A DNA stretch of 64,000 nucleotides. It comes from Bryopsis sp. KO-2023 (taxonomy: Eukaryota > Chlorophyta > Ulvophyceae > Bryopsidales > Bryopsidaceae). Positions 54,287-64,000 of the stretch are shown piece after piece. The stretch is from NCBI GenBank assembly GCA_030272585.1, contig BSYQ01000002.1, positions 1,922,001 through 1,986,000 of the forward strand, written 5' to 3'. The translations under genes and the position numbers were made by a program. How positions within the stretch are numbered: position 1 is the first letter of the stretch; the number at the start of each line of letters is the position of its first letter. Below the pieces are notes generated by a model. That model worked only from the letters and a program-made list of their open reading frames with translations. It was not told the origin of the DNA and made no database searches.

Positions 54287-55678
54287 TCACACCATCACTC
54301 CATCCACCCCATCCCCAAAGATCTGACATCTGACATCCAGAGTGGGATTTTCCAACAGCAACCATGGCAATCCCAACAGCATCTGTTCTTTGAGCTGGGG
54401 AAACACATCCACATCCACTTGCAGTGTGGTGTTTCCTGATTGGAACCTCAATCCCAAAATTCTGCCCTGTGTAGTTCTGGTGGTGCCATCTGCCATTTAG
54501 AGAGTGTTTTGGACTGTTTCGTTGACTGGCAAATCCATTGTTTTAGCAAAATCAGTAGACACATAGTTGGCTGTGCTCCCAGAATCCAGGTAAGCTGCAA
54601 AGGACTGGCCCATGATTTTACAGTCCAGTTCATAACCCTTAAAGGCCCCTGAGCTAACCAAAGGGCATACTCTGTTCTCTTTCTCAACCTCCTGGAATTC
54701 CACGACTTGCTGCTTAGTGGGTAGCTCACCACAGGAACTTCCCTTCATCCCTGTTTGGCCCTTCACCACTGTGTCTTGCTTTTCCACAACTACTTTCTCC
54801 TCTACTGCAGTGGGATTGATCAGTTCCCCTCCTGCTTCAGTTTTACAGCCAGAGCCCTCCTTGGCACTCTGAACTGCCTCCCGAGGACCTTTCAACACAT
54901 ATCTTACTCCCTCCTTGTCCTCCCTTCTGTTGTCTGCTGTTGCTTGCAAAACTCCCCGTGTAAACCCTGCCACCGAATCACATTTCGGCTCAACAGTGGG
55001 CGGTGGCACCCCCTGCTGGCCTACGCGTTTTTTAACTGATTTTTCGCCTCCTCTTTGCGAGGTCACTGGGCAATAAAGTGGCCTGTTTTGCCACATAGAT
55101 AGCAGCTCTTTTGCTGCTTGCTCTGCTGGTGGGAGTTTCCCTTTTTCTGGAACTTCTGTTCCTTGTTGTATTGGCCTTTGTTTTGACCTTGTGTCTGTTG
55201 TGTATAAGCCAATGAATCTGTGCCTGTCCCTTGAGCATTCTGCTTTCCTTGTGGAACATTTTGTGGAGAACCATCCACCTGATTGACTGAATCATTTCTC
55301 CTGTTCTGGTGGAACTTCTGTTGGTTCTGTTGTCTTGGCTGGAAACTGTCCAGTCTTTCTGCCATACAGATTGCCGACTGCAAGTTGTCCGAGGCGAACA
55401 CAGCCACTTGGTGACGTATTGGCTCACGCAACCCCTCTATGAAATTCGAAACTTGCTCTGCAGGAGTAATTCCAGGAATTCGGAACACAAGCTGACGAAA
55501 TGCTTCTGTATATCTTGTGACGCCTCCGGTCTGCTTGAGGTAACGGAGTTGCCTCCTGGCTATTTCGCTGGCGGTCGCAGGCTCAAAGTTTTGTACCAGT
55601 TCATCACGAAATGCCTGCCAAGAACGAATAGGTCGCCTGTGCCCCTCTGCTACCTCCTGAGCGGAGTTGCCTCCTTAC

Positions 55679-55905
55679 AGGCGCAACCAGGCTTTCAGGG
55701 AAGGGGGGGGGCACAAGTTTTTTTTGGGGGGGGGCCCAAGTTGTTTCTAGGGTAAGAAACAGTTGGTTGAGGCATGGTGCAATAGATTTCAAGAGGAAGT
55801 TTCTTTTCTTCTCCTTGCTACTTGACTTTTTTTTGGGGGGCCAGAAAATTTCTAGGGGGGGGCCGGGCGCCCCCCCAGCCCCCCCCCCCTGGTTGCGCCT
55901 ATGCG
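55679..55905. mobile_element. Small inverted-repeat (MITE-like) insertion inside gag
   Basis: The 227-bp insert begins AGGCGCAACCAGG and ends with its reverse complement CCTGGTTGCGCCT. The interior is made of long G, C and T runs with no open frame. It interrupts the gag coding sequence between the WLNAVDQDA codons and the RPIRSW region. A TA lies at each edge and may be the target duplication. TIRs plus lack of coding suggest a non-autonomous DNA transposon. Confidence 0.75.
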
Positions 55906-56281
55906 TCCTGGTCTACAGCATTGAGCCACGCAACAGGAGCCCCACTCAAATTGGCACCTAGGGCCTCCGCCCAGAGCCGTTCTTGTAACCCTTGCAACCG
56001 GAACCATTTGATCATCGACAGAACCCATTCTGCAGCGCCTAGCTTTCCGACACCTGTGAACGCCTTTGGGTGACTGATCTTCAAATTAACGCGGCCAAAC
56101 ACATTTCGACCTCCCGCGTGTGAATGCCGATCATCCCGTCCGCCGCCACCTGAGTCGCCTCCATCACTGGGAGGACCTCGAGGTCCTCCACCACCACCAA
56201 ATCCAAAACCTTCACGAAACGAAGGAGACTTGTGATCCCCATCACCTGACCTGCGAGGACCTTTTCCCTCATCGTCATCAT

Positions 56282-56337
56282 CTCCGCCACCTCCGCCACC
56301 CCGCCGCCCCCGCCGCCCCCGCCGCCCCCGCCGCCGG
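56282..56337. repeat. GGC/GGGGC-type simple repeat (poly-Gly tract)
   Basis: A run of CCGCCC/CCGCCGC units on the plus strand encodes a Gly or Arg-Gly-Gly tract in the gag remnant. The reading frame differs on its two sides, so slippage here is a likely cause of the frameshift. Confidence 0.8.
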
Positions 56338-57820
56338 ATGATTGCATCATCCTTGGACGAATAGCACTCGCAGACGATAGACCACCAACTGCTTGGCCTG
56401 TTCGTTTACTGGTGACTCGAGTAGGTACCGGTGGGGGTTCGAATCATGTTCTTGGTGACTGGTTTCTACTGGCAGTTCGTCTGAACTGTGGTGATATACT
56501 GGTCGAGAACCTGGCTGGGCCTGAGTCTGAACTGGAAAGGCTTGTACTTGTTCTTGCCTTCTTCTATCCTGTTCTTGCCAGAGTTCCAATGCCTCTTTCA
56601 CACTCAGCCCAGCAACTGATTTTTGTTGCTGCACTTGAGTCTCCTGATCGCTGAGCTTATGTATCTGCTCATGCAATCTGTCTGAAGTTCTGTTCCACTG
56701 TGACCTTAATTCCACCTCATGTTCTTCCTTTACTTGCAACCTGTTCAGAGCATCCTTGGTTAATGATCTACTCTCCAGTAAATCATTTCGCATCTGATGC
56801 AATTCCTTTTGATAATTGGCTTCCCGATCCTTGGCCTCCCAGCCAAGTTGCTCCCTTATGGCAACTATTTCCTGTGCCATCGATATCTATAAAGCCTGAA
56901 TTGCAGCCTCTTGATCCTCCCCGTGAACATGTTGTATGTTTTGTATGTTCTGAACATGCTGTACGTTATGATGCTAATGTCGTGCATCAACCTGTTAGAT
57001 TCTGCTGATTATCCTGCTGGACATTCCACTGCTCCTGATGCAATAGGAGAATGTCTCTAGAGATCTCCTACACAATGTAATTGATGTTTGTTTGTTTGTT
57101 TGCTCCTGATGATTATCCTCCTGATTGAACATCGGATTCTGCTCATCATAATAGTCGTGGTTCACTTCGTACTGGTGCCGAAATTAAAAGAAATTTCTTG
57201 ATGGAACTCCACATCGGCCATAGCCACATCATTTGCTCCAGCGACGACGATATCATTTGAGCTTCGAAAAAGCCCTCGCTCAATTGCAAGCCGTGGCGGA
57301 GGCCCCTGCCGATGGTGAGTCTGCACCACAGTCTATCGCGCTGACCCAGCTCGGTGTCGTTGTCAAAAGCTCAACAAAAAAGCTCAAAGCTCAACACTGA
57401 CCGCACCGCAATCGCCAATGCACTCGTAAGGCTTGGTTCCTCTACTGGTGAGATTGGCTTCGCCGAATGGCTCCATAGAGCCTGGTCGTTTTCGTCTCTT
57501 CCACCATAATCCTCATGTCTAGTCGGTGCATTCACTGACCCGCCACTGATACTGGCAACGCGTTTACTCCCCAAGCCCTTGAGGCGACCGGGGTCATTCG
57601 TTGCGACAGCTGAGGGCGTTTTGAAGTACACTGAAACTAAATCCAGCACCAAACAAAAATTCCAAACAAAAATTGCCATCAAAAAAGGATCTGCCCACAC
57701 AATGGGGCCTGGTCGTACAAGAAGAACACCCACCCACATCCACATCAGAGCCAGTCACAAAAATCTCCATTCAGAATTCCCAGTGTCTTTCTATCCAACA
57801 CCCCCAGCTGGATATATCCA

Positions 57821-58000
57821 TGAAAGTTACATTAGGTGTTGTTGAGTGTCGATGGTTTCAGTAGTGTGCACTGAGTGTGCACGAGTGTGGATGAAAGTTA
57901 CATCAGGTGTTGTTGAGTGTCGATGGTTTTTAGTAGTGTGCACTGAGTGTGCACGAGTGTGGATGAAAGTTACATCAAATGCTGGAAATTGTCGATGGTG
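57821..58000. repeat. 71/72-bp tandem repeat, about 2.4 copies
   Basis: Copies start TGAAAGTTACAT at 57821, 57892 and 57964. Each holds GTTGAGTGTCGATGG and GTGCACTGAGTGTGCACGAG; the third copy is partial and diverged. Few copies and no spacers, so a minisatellite, not a CRISPR array. Confidence 0.88.
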
Positions 58001-58150
58001 TGGAGCGGTGTTCATTGGGTCAGCGAGTGTGGAACGAGTGTAGGCGAGTGTAAAAGTGGGCCGTTTTTCGTAGTGATACATCATGCTTGTGAGTCCCATC
58101 TCATGATTAATTGAATAGATTGAGTAAAGCGATATAAAACTTGATGGCTG

Positions 58151-58195
58151 AGGGGTTTTCTCTGTATTCCCCGGATGCTATAGGCCCTGGCCTGG
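58151..58195 (+). repeat. 45-bp dispersed repeat, copy 1
   Basis: It starts AGGGGTTTTCTCTGTATTCC and ends TATAGGCCCTGGCCTGG. It matches 61973-62017 in the same orientation with four differences by eye. Flanks do not match. Confidence 0.7.
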
Positions 58196-58408
58196 TGTTG
58201 CAACCAAGAGAGGGGTCCTTCCAAAACACGGGGACACAGTACTTACATCACGTCCAAAACTGTTACAGCCTGCCCAAACCCGAAGCTACAATTCATTTCC
58301 CGCGTGCCTATTTATACTCCCCACTGTCTGACATAACGGTTGTCCCCCCAATCCATCTAGATGAGATCTCATTCCCCCAATTTTTCGTTGGATCACTATC
58401 CTCGGGTC

Positions 58409-58424
58409 ATGTCTGATCAGACAT
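58409..58424. repeat. 16-bp perfect palindrome
   Basis: ATGTCTGATCAGACAT reads the same on both strands. It could be a binding site for a dimeric protein, or chance; no neighbouring gene start argues for a function. Confidence 0.5.
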
Positions 58425-58868
58425 CCCCGCATGCTGTGCCTTATGCTCCGTCTGTAACACAAGGCACAGTGGCGTGGTTTTTTTTCCATGGCGGCGGCAG
58501 CACCTCTTGCAACAAGCATTTGAAACAACACCTAAGCTTTTCGCCTCCTTCATGCACGTTGTTTTGGTCTGGAACAGCAGCAAGAAACTCGTTGGGACCA
58601 ATATTGTCCTTGTGCAATACCCGTGTGTGATCGACTGACACGACAAAAAAAAGAAGGTAAAAACATACCATATACGTAAGCGACAATTGTGACAATCCTC
58701 CTTCAGCGACTGTGACGATAGCAACGCTGATAAAGGTCTCGCCAGTGGCGAGTCGCCACCCCGCACTTGAGGATATTTGTGTTGACGCAGGTGACCCCCC
58801 CCCCCCCCCGTTCTTCAATCAAAGAGCCTGAGGAGAGAGAATTCCGGCAAGGTTTGTTGCAACGACCC

Positions 58869-59551
58869 ATGGCAGAACTCGAGGAGGTTCCACTAGGTAG
58901 GACTTGCTCCCTTACTTTTTTTGGCCGGCGAAACTCGCGCGGCTGCAACAAAACGTGGGATGCTATATGGGTTTAATCGCAGCCTTTTCCCCCTTTCCAA
59001 CCCACGATGGTGACCCCTCTGAACCTCTTTGTCTTTATCAAAATGGTGGCAAAAGCGGCCCTGATGTTTCTGTCGGCTAGCGACCGCATCCTCACCTTTT
59101 TTTTTTGAACGGAGGTTCTGACATGATTGTATCCGGGTGCCAGATCTGCAGCTGAAGTATGTTCAAGGGAGGCTCGATCAAGTTCGCGCCGGTATGCGTC
59201 AGCTGAAAACCGACCCTCAATTTCGAAGGGAGGTCATGCACAATCCAGACTTTCCAAGAATGCTAGGTGAGATGGCTTTCGCGGCAAGGTCTGCTTCGGT
59301 CCAAGACGGCTGTACCATTTTCTTATCCTCTCCCCCTCAGCTGGATGGTCATGGACGATGTTTGGGATGCAAGTAATCTCCATCCAGGAGATTACAGAAC
59401 GACGCCCTTCAGATCTCAATGGTTGAGAGTTTCCTCTCGGGACTGCTCGCCGCATCTGCTTGGTTTTTTTTCAGAACTTAGCAACCTCTGATGTCACTGA
59501 TAAGCCAAATTAATGCATTGAACCTGCACGTTTGTTAAAAAATTATAAGGC

Positions 59552-59619
<68 letters not shown>

Positions 59620-60454
59620 CGTTGCAGCTCATGTCGAGGAACACATTGAAGCACTAGAGCATGAAAAAGCGTCGATTGTTTCTCTAAGGAAACAGCAGGA
59701 CGCTGATATTCGAATTAGAAATGAGATGATGCTTAGAGCACAACTGGAGAGGGAGCACAAAGAAAGAGAGAAAAACGAGGCCAAGGCCGAGACAAATCCG
59801 AATCCAATCGGAGCGGTGCTTGGAAACATAGGTACGATACTGTGGAAATATTTGTCTGGTGCTCTTGACCACCTTTTCCAAAAGCTTCGCTTTGTATATC
59901 GTATATAGGATACAGGATAACATATATGCTGTGTCGATATGCATCTCTTGTCGAGCTGGATCAGCTCGAAGGGGGGGTCATCTCGACACAACATCTTACA
60001 AAATCCTACAGATAGCTCTCTTTCTATAGAAAGAGAATTTTATATGAATTTTTTTTTAGTCTGCAGGACTTTGTAGGATTTCGCATATACGAGCTTTCGC
60101 TACTCGACAAATCAATCAATCAATCGTCAGTTTGTTCCAGAGAAGGGTTCGGCAGGACCGGTGAGGGGCTGCTACCTTGAACCGGTCAGACCCGGTCTAC
60201 GAACCGGACCGCCCACCCCTGTTCCACACGCAGAAGTATTGATTGGATATTTTTTAATTCTAATTCGCACCAAATGATTGATTTCTTGTGGGTCTGGCTC
60301 TTTTGTTGCAGGGAGAACGATCGGTCATTTGCGGATTGGGAGGGTGCTGCGAGCAATTTCACGGTTCGGTCAGAATGACCAAACCAGTGATACAACCGTG
60401 GAGGATAGAGAAACGACTATTCCCAAGCCTGTGACTAAACATTATATTTATTAA
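58869..60454 (+). CDS. Small coiled-coil protein, function unknown
   Basis: Four exons, 58869-58896, 59144-59266, 59628-59831 and 60312-60454 (TAA), all joined in phase 1, give 165 residues if MAELEEVPL is the start. The frame stays open upstream (SSIKEPEEREFRQGLLQRP), so an earlier start is possible. Residues about 10-60 are helical (LQLKYVQGRLDQVRAGMRQL) and contain KTDPQFRREVMHNPDFPRML, a pattern loosely like STI1/ubiquilin Asn-Pro repeats. Residues 60-115 form a charged coiled coil (EEHIEALEHEKASIVSLRKQ, REHKEREKNEAKAE). A basic helix (RTIGHLRIGRVLRAISRF) and a Thr-rich tail follow. No family is recognised. Intron 2 ends with a long (GT)n tract. No signal peptide or membrane helix is seen. 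Confidence 0.65.
59556..59614. repeat. (GT)n microsatellite in an intron
   Basis: About 29 TG units run just before the TTTTCTCGTTGCAG acceptor of exon 3 of the small coiled-coil gene. Length variation here could affect splicing. Confidence 0.95.
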
Positions 60455-61129
60455 CCGCGAACCTTTTGGTTCAAGAATGAATGTGAATTCAAGGGAGGAA
60501 AAGAGGGTTGTGCATGGTAAATTGGAGGGGGGTTGCCTAAAGGGAAGCCGTAGGCATTTTTTCGGTTGTGAATGGTGGCATGGGGGTTGAAAATAAAAAG
60601 ATGGGTGAACAGTATGGATGGCCCAAATTCTGTGCTTTCCAGAATGGGTTGGTGTGATATTGATTGATTCATGAAATTCACCTTTTTAAACATGCATCGT
60701 TGATTGTTCTGTACCATCATTCAATGCTTGGATGCCAGCACAGAGGGGTCAACCAAAAATATCACAAGACATGCCAGGCCAGATCCTACAGCATCTTTTG
60801 GCATATTTTTGGAGAATAGTGAACATGTGTGGCGCCACAGGCCGGCCTGTGTGGCGCTCCTGACTCAGGATCGGATTTTCTTGGCGGGCGCCAAAAAAAC
60901 GCGCCGTGCAGTGTGTTTCGAGAGAAGGTGAATGACGTCAGCTTTGTGGCGGCGGCTGGGTTTTGAGTTCTGATTCGCTTGAGGTAATTTGGTGCACGCT
61001 TTTCTCGGGCAACCTCAACCTGTCTGGACGGCTAGCCTACCGCCTCCTCAACTTCCATTCCCCACAGCGATAATTATCTGCGTGCACGATCACAAAGGTT
61101 CCGACGGAAAAACTTACACTCCCTATTCG
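60455..61129. other. Intergenic: 3' flank and OMA1-like promoter
   Basis: No exon was recognised. GTGTGGCGC occurs twice within 30 bp (about 60827 and 60850), and TGACGTCA is present at about 60932, a CRE/TGA-type element that could serve the OMA1-like gene. Confidence 0.45.
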
Positions 61130-62774
61130 ATGCGGTTTTTCCGACCTCTTCGCCGTTTAGTCGCGCTCGTCCCGCTTGAGGGGATTCTACGCCAGATATG
61201 CGTCAGGAAAATCGCTAGCTCCGGCTTCTTTCGTTCATCAACCCACTTATACCTCTGCTCCGCAGTGTGGACCGTTTTGGTTCACATCGATCGGTTCGAC
61301 AGGTGCGGAAGAAAACTGAGCAAAAGAGACTTGGTGGGCGCCCCTCTCTTGTTCGCAGGTCTCGTCGCGCTTTCGAAAACGGTGAGGATTGCGAGAGCTC
61401 ACCGCGTTTCGACCAGGGCGACGAATTTTTTCCCCGATATGTGTGGTTTTTTTTTCGTATTATTGCTTGTGAGGGGGAGTGCACCCTGTCTTTTAGGGAC
61501 CAGCAGAAACGATCCCAGTTTCAGAAAGAAAACGTAGGCGCAACGCATGGTGGGATCTATCCGGATGGGCTCTCGAGAAAATGGCGCCCAAGGCGCCAGC
61601 GTCGATACTCGCTGACTTGGTATGCAGATATATTACGGAACCGTCTTTTGATATCAGAATAAGAAGCGCATTGCCCAACGCTCGGGACACGTTGCGGCAA
61701 GGCTCAAGTTTTCGGTTTACTCTGGTGATTTCAGAGCTCGGCACACAGGTTTGTGTCAGACATACGTGCGAAAATACTGAAAGGGATGAGGACACAACAC
61801 ATGGAAGAAATGAATGGGTTTGATCCGGCAGACCAGCTGAAAGGGTCCTACGCGCACATTTTGAGATCAAAAATCGATAAGAAAGCCCACGCCGCCATGG
61901 GACATATCTATATTTCCCAAGGTAAGCAGTAAGAGAAAGAAAAATATCTGTTCATACGAGTCCCACCACCACAGGGTTTTTCTTTGTATTCCCCCGATGC
62001 TATAGGCTCTGGCCTGGCATGTCTCGTAATATGTTTGGTTGGTTGACCTTAATGATCGCAGAGTTGATTGGCGGCGCTGGTGGCGACGCTGATGGGGTAG
62101 CATTCGTGGTCGGTCATGAACTCGCCCACGTGTTTGCGCAGCATCGGCAAGAGAAACTCGCCCACCACCTCCAAGCCGAGAGCTTCCATTTCGCGCTCGA
62201 GTGGTTGTGCGACAGGTTGATCGATCACTTTGTCTGGAATCGGGAAAGGTGGGGGGAGGATGGAGACTTCGCCCCACGCGATGTGAATGCAGAGCTGGTA
62301 AACCCTTCACACCCTCCCCGTCACAACCCGAAGCTTGAATTAGAGCAACAGTGAGTGATATCGCCGTTTCTATCGTACGGAAGGAAATCCACGCGCGCGC
62401 TCTTTGATTCGTAGAGAGATGCGGGTTCAGCATCCTTGCTGATGAAGCTCCTGACGCACGGCTTGATTCGGGGAGGTGGCCTGGTGCTGAGCGTGTTACC
62501 TCTCAGCCGGCGGCTCGAGCACGAGGCCGATGCGATTGGAACGCAACTCGCACAGCTCGGAGGTTACTGCCCGCTGGGCGGACTGACGGTGGTCGCACGA
62601 GCTGTCGAGCACGATTCCTTCGCAAGCACCCATCCTTCTCGTCGGAGCCGCATGAAGAGCATCTGGAAAATGGAGTATGAAAAGGGAAAAATATGCTCTT
62701 ATTACGTTGACCCCATAGAATCGTACATTGCCGACTTCCGCAGCACCCGCCTTGGACGTTTCTTCTCGTTCTGA
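61130..62774 (+). CDS. OMA1-like M48 zinc metalloprotease
   Basis: Six exons with matching phases: 61130-61302, 61359-61381, 61525-61714, 61749-61921, 62062-62297 and 62415-62774 (TGA), giving 384 residues. The N-terminus MRFFRPLRRLVALV is basic and hydrophobic, like a mitochondrial presequence. A hydrophobic stretch (LYLCSAVWTVLV) precedes HIDRFDRSRRAF, aligning with the membrane helix and PxTxRxxF region of OMA1. The strand GHIYISQELI aligns with the family's GKIxVFTGLL. The zinc site is HELAH (205-209), with third ligand Glu302 in LEHEADAIG. STHPSRRSR follows, as in OMA1. OMA1 is an inner-membrane stress protease of mitochondria; plants have homologues. Similarity before the zinc site is weak and the NAFxLPGG motif is degenerate (KAHAAMGHI). 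One intron holds a copy of a 45-bp dispersed repeat. Confidence 0.8.
61973..62017 (+). repeat. 45-bp dispersed repeat, copy 2 (in OMA1-like intron)
   Basis: It starts AGGGTTTTTCTTTGTATTCC and ends TATAGGCTCTGGCCTGG, the counterpart of 58151-58195. It lies within the intron between 61921 and 62062. Confidence 0.7.
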
Positions 62775-63237
62775 TGGGGAACCTTCAAAATGGGGCTTTG
62801 TAGGACACCCTTAATTGACACACTGCCGGTGGATTTGTGAGGTACAAGAGTTTATAGCTCTTTTAGGAGGGGGTATTCGAAACGCAAGAATCGATGAGAG
62901 TATTTGCATCGGAATTCAGGGTGATTTTTGGAAGAGGTGTTTGTACAGGGGGGGCTCTTTTTTGCTGTGGGGCTGCTGTGCCTCACTGACATCTTTTGAT
63001 GGATTGGTAATGCAGGGGTTGCACCATCAAAAATTCGAAATTAATCTTTAGATGCTTAACACAATGCTCATTGAACAGTCATCGAATGTGGGTTTCAAAT
63101 CAAGAGTCGATGGCGCATCGCTAAAAAATTGCGGACTGCCAGTTTACGTGCAAATTTTACTTTGTTTTTTTGCCCCCCAACTTCATCGTCCTAGGTGCAC
63201 CTGAGGGGCTGGGTGGGATGCCGCGTTTTACGTAGCA
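62775..63237. other. Intergenic between OMA1-like gene and final partial gene
   Basis: No exon was recognised. An acceptor-like CGTAGCAG lies at the right edge, so upstream exons of the last gene may be hidden here. Confidence 0.4.
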
Positions 63238-64000
63238 GTGTCAATACGTGGGCACTTTCAAGTCTTGACCGATTTAAATCGTGGTGAAGAACTCGCATGG
63301 CCTGGGTCCAACCAACGAGCGGTGTATTTTATCCCTGTCTCCAGTGCTGCGTCCGAAGGTCGAATTTCACGTGTGGTGTTCTCGAGAACTGAATTGACCT
63401 ACATGCTGACCCAGTTGCCTGAATATGCCAGGACACCCTAACCGCCCAGTGCATCTCCCCCGACCAGTAATAAATCCACGAATGCATACACTGTACAGTG
63501 AAAGATAATACATGCATTATCTTTCAGGAGGTGGATGCTCCACTGGGACGACATCACGGACAATGTCATCGTGGGATCTTGCCCAAGGAGTCCAGAGGCT
63601 TCGGTGCTTTTCCATCCAAACGAGTACTCGTTCCCTTTTCTCCGCGCCGAGACGCTGCACTGTAGATTTTGTTTGATCGCTATTGTAGCACCCAGGTCGC
63701 TTTTTTCGATGTGCGCAGGAAAGCTTTCCTTAAGGATTGCGGAGAAAGCTGGGACAACGGCTGTGTTCTCCCTTCTGGTTTGTCTTGCGCTACGCTTCTA
63801 TGTCATACCTCGTACGCCAACTTGAGCGGATTGCTGTTTCGGAAAATGGTTTTTTTTCTCCTTCCTTTCTCATGGTTTTATTTTTGGAGAAAAGGAACCT
63901 CTTTTTCAATCCCAATGTCAATGGGTGGATAGAAATGGCTTCACGAAACAGAACACCCATGCAGTGTTTGCGCTCAGTTACGCTCGTCGATTATTTCACT
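63238..64000 (+). CDS. Probable dual-specificity phosphatase, SEX4/laforin-like N-terminal part (truncated by window)
   Basis: Coding pieces: about 63238-63441 (WPGSNQRAVYFIPVSSA, SRTELTYMLTQLPEYARTP), then from about 63525 WMLHWDDITDNVIVGSCPRSPE, then about 63723-63777 SLRIAEKAGTTAVFSLL. The order of I-x-D-x-x-(I/V)VGSCPRSPE followed by L-x-x-x-G-x-TAV-x-x-L is that of the start of plant glucan phosphatases (SEX4, LSF1, LSF2) and laforin. These remove phosphate from starch-like glucans. The catalytic CxxGxxR loop would lie beyond 64000. Exon junctions are not settled: the end of the first piece has an in-frame stop at 63439 unless spliced earlier, and the donor after RSPE is non-standard. 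The start is unknown. Confidence 0.4.

Larger units (their letters stand above)
54287..56880 (-). pseudogene. Decayed LTR-retrotransposon gag-protease remnant
   Basis: The minus strand starts MAQEIVAIREQLGW, a coiled-coil leader, then a Gly/Asp/Arg-rich stretch. A gag core follows: GAAEWVLSMIKWFRL, WLNAVDQD, then RPIRSWQAFRDELVQNFEP, ARRQLRYLKQTGGVTRYTEAF and FIEGLREPIRHQV. A CCHC zinc knuckle CYLCGKTGHFIAQC and an aspartic protease (AYLDSGSTANYVS, LGLPWLLLENPTLD) come next. These are Ty3-type gag-pro features. It is broken in three ways: a frame change at the GGC-rich tract (56282-56337), a small inverted-repeat insertion at 55679-55905, and an in-frame TAA just before MADGTT in the protease. 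No reverse transcriptase, RNase H, integrase or LTR was found. A domesticated gag is unlikely given the breaks. Confidence 0.85.
56881..58868. other. Intergenic region with tandem repeats
   Basis: No recognisable gene on either strand. It includes a (GTTT)n run near 57086-57101, the 71-bp tandem repeat (57821-58000), a 45-bp dispersed repeat (58151-58195), a 16-bp perfect palindrome (58409-58424) and a run of 15 C at 58795-58809. Upstream coding for the next gene may begin just right of the C-run, since SSIKEPEEREFRQGLL precedes its chosen start in frame. Confidence 0.5.

Noticed and set aside
56430-56450. GGTTCGAATC, a tRNA T-loop-like string
   Set aside because: No matching acceptor, D or anticodon arms; it lies inside the gag remnant.
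57371-57745. 124-codon minus-strand frame
   Set aside because: No similarity, no splice partners and composition like its intergenic surroundings.
57821-58000. CRISPR-like array
   Set aside because: Repeats are contiguous, about 71 bp long, with no unique spacers and in eukaryotic DNA.
59555-59908. Open frame starting with alternating Cys-Val
   Set aside because: The N-terminal part is the (GT)n microsatellite; only the part after 59628 is an exon.

Overview
The window is nuclear DNA from a photosynthetic eukaryote with motile flagella, most likely a green alga on or near the streptophyte line. This is inferred from gene content. It has a WNK kinase end, an SnRK2 kinase, an RWP-RK factor, a plant-type CUL1, a nuclear Ycf45/SPD1-like plastid ATPase and a possible glucan-phosphatase start. 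It also has a tektin and an axonemal dynein heavy chain, and TTTAGGG-type repeats. Genes are split by many short introns, mostly GT-AG and at least two GC-AG. TAA, TAG and TGA all act as stops.

Layout. 1-620 (+): 3' end of a WNK kinase. 1375-5817 (+): complete SnRK2 kinase, 8 exons. 5818-8970: repeat-bearing intergenic DNA. 8971-12143 (-): complete tektin-like gene, 12 exons. 12690-13130: fossil LINE endonuclease. 13775-34082 (-): a very large axonemal dynein heavy chain, apparently complete, closest to the outer-arm gamma class. About 35171-35850 (+): small RWP-RK factor, 5' end unresolved. 36089-38081 (-): CaMK-like kinase with a lipidation-type N-terminus and no EF-hands. 38328-38903: large foldback element with telomere-like repeats in both arms, lying between the divergent starts of the kinase and CUL1. 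39422-43721 (+): complete CUL1, 15 exons. 45541-50234 (+): large membrane glycosyltransferase of a fungal-like GT2 type with an unusual helical N-terminal domain. About 51026-53874 (-): Ycf45/SPD1-like P-loop ATPase. 54287-56880 (-): decayed gag-protease retroelement carrying a small inverted-repeat insertion. 58869-60454 (+): 165-residue coiled-coil protein of unknown function. 61130-62774 (+): OMA1-like M48 metalloprotease. 63238-64000 (+): probable start of a dual-specificity (glucan) phosphatase cut by the window edge.

Functional themes. Tektin and outer-arm dynein lie next to each other on one strand and both serve the axoneme. Three kinases (WNK, SnRK2, CaMK-like) and CUL1 are signalling and protein-turnover genes. 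The Ycf45-like ATPase and OMA1-like protease probably act in organelles. The least familiar gene is the GT2 enzyme fused to an MLKL/MCA-like helical bundle. Exon models were read by eye from splice consensus, phase agreement and family resemblance. Where junctions did not agree this is stated.
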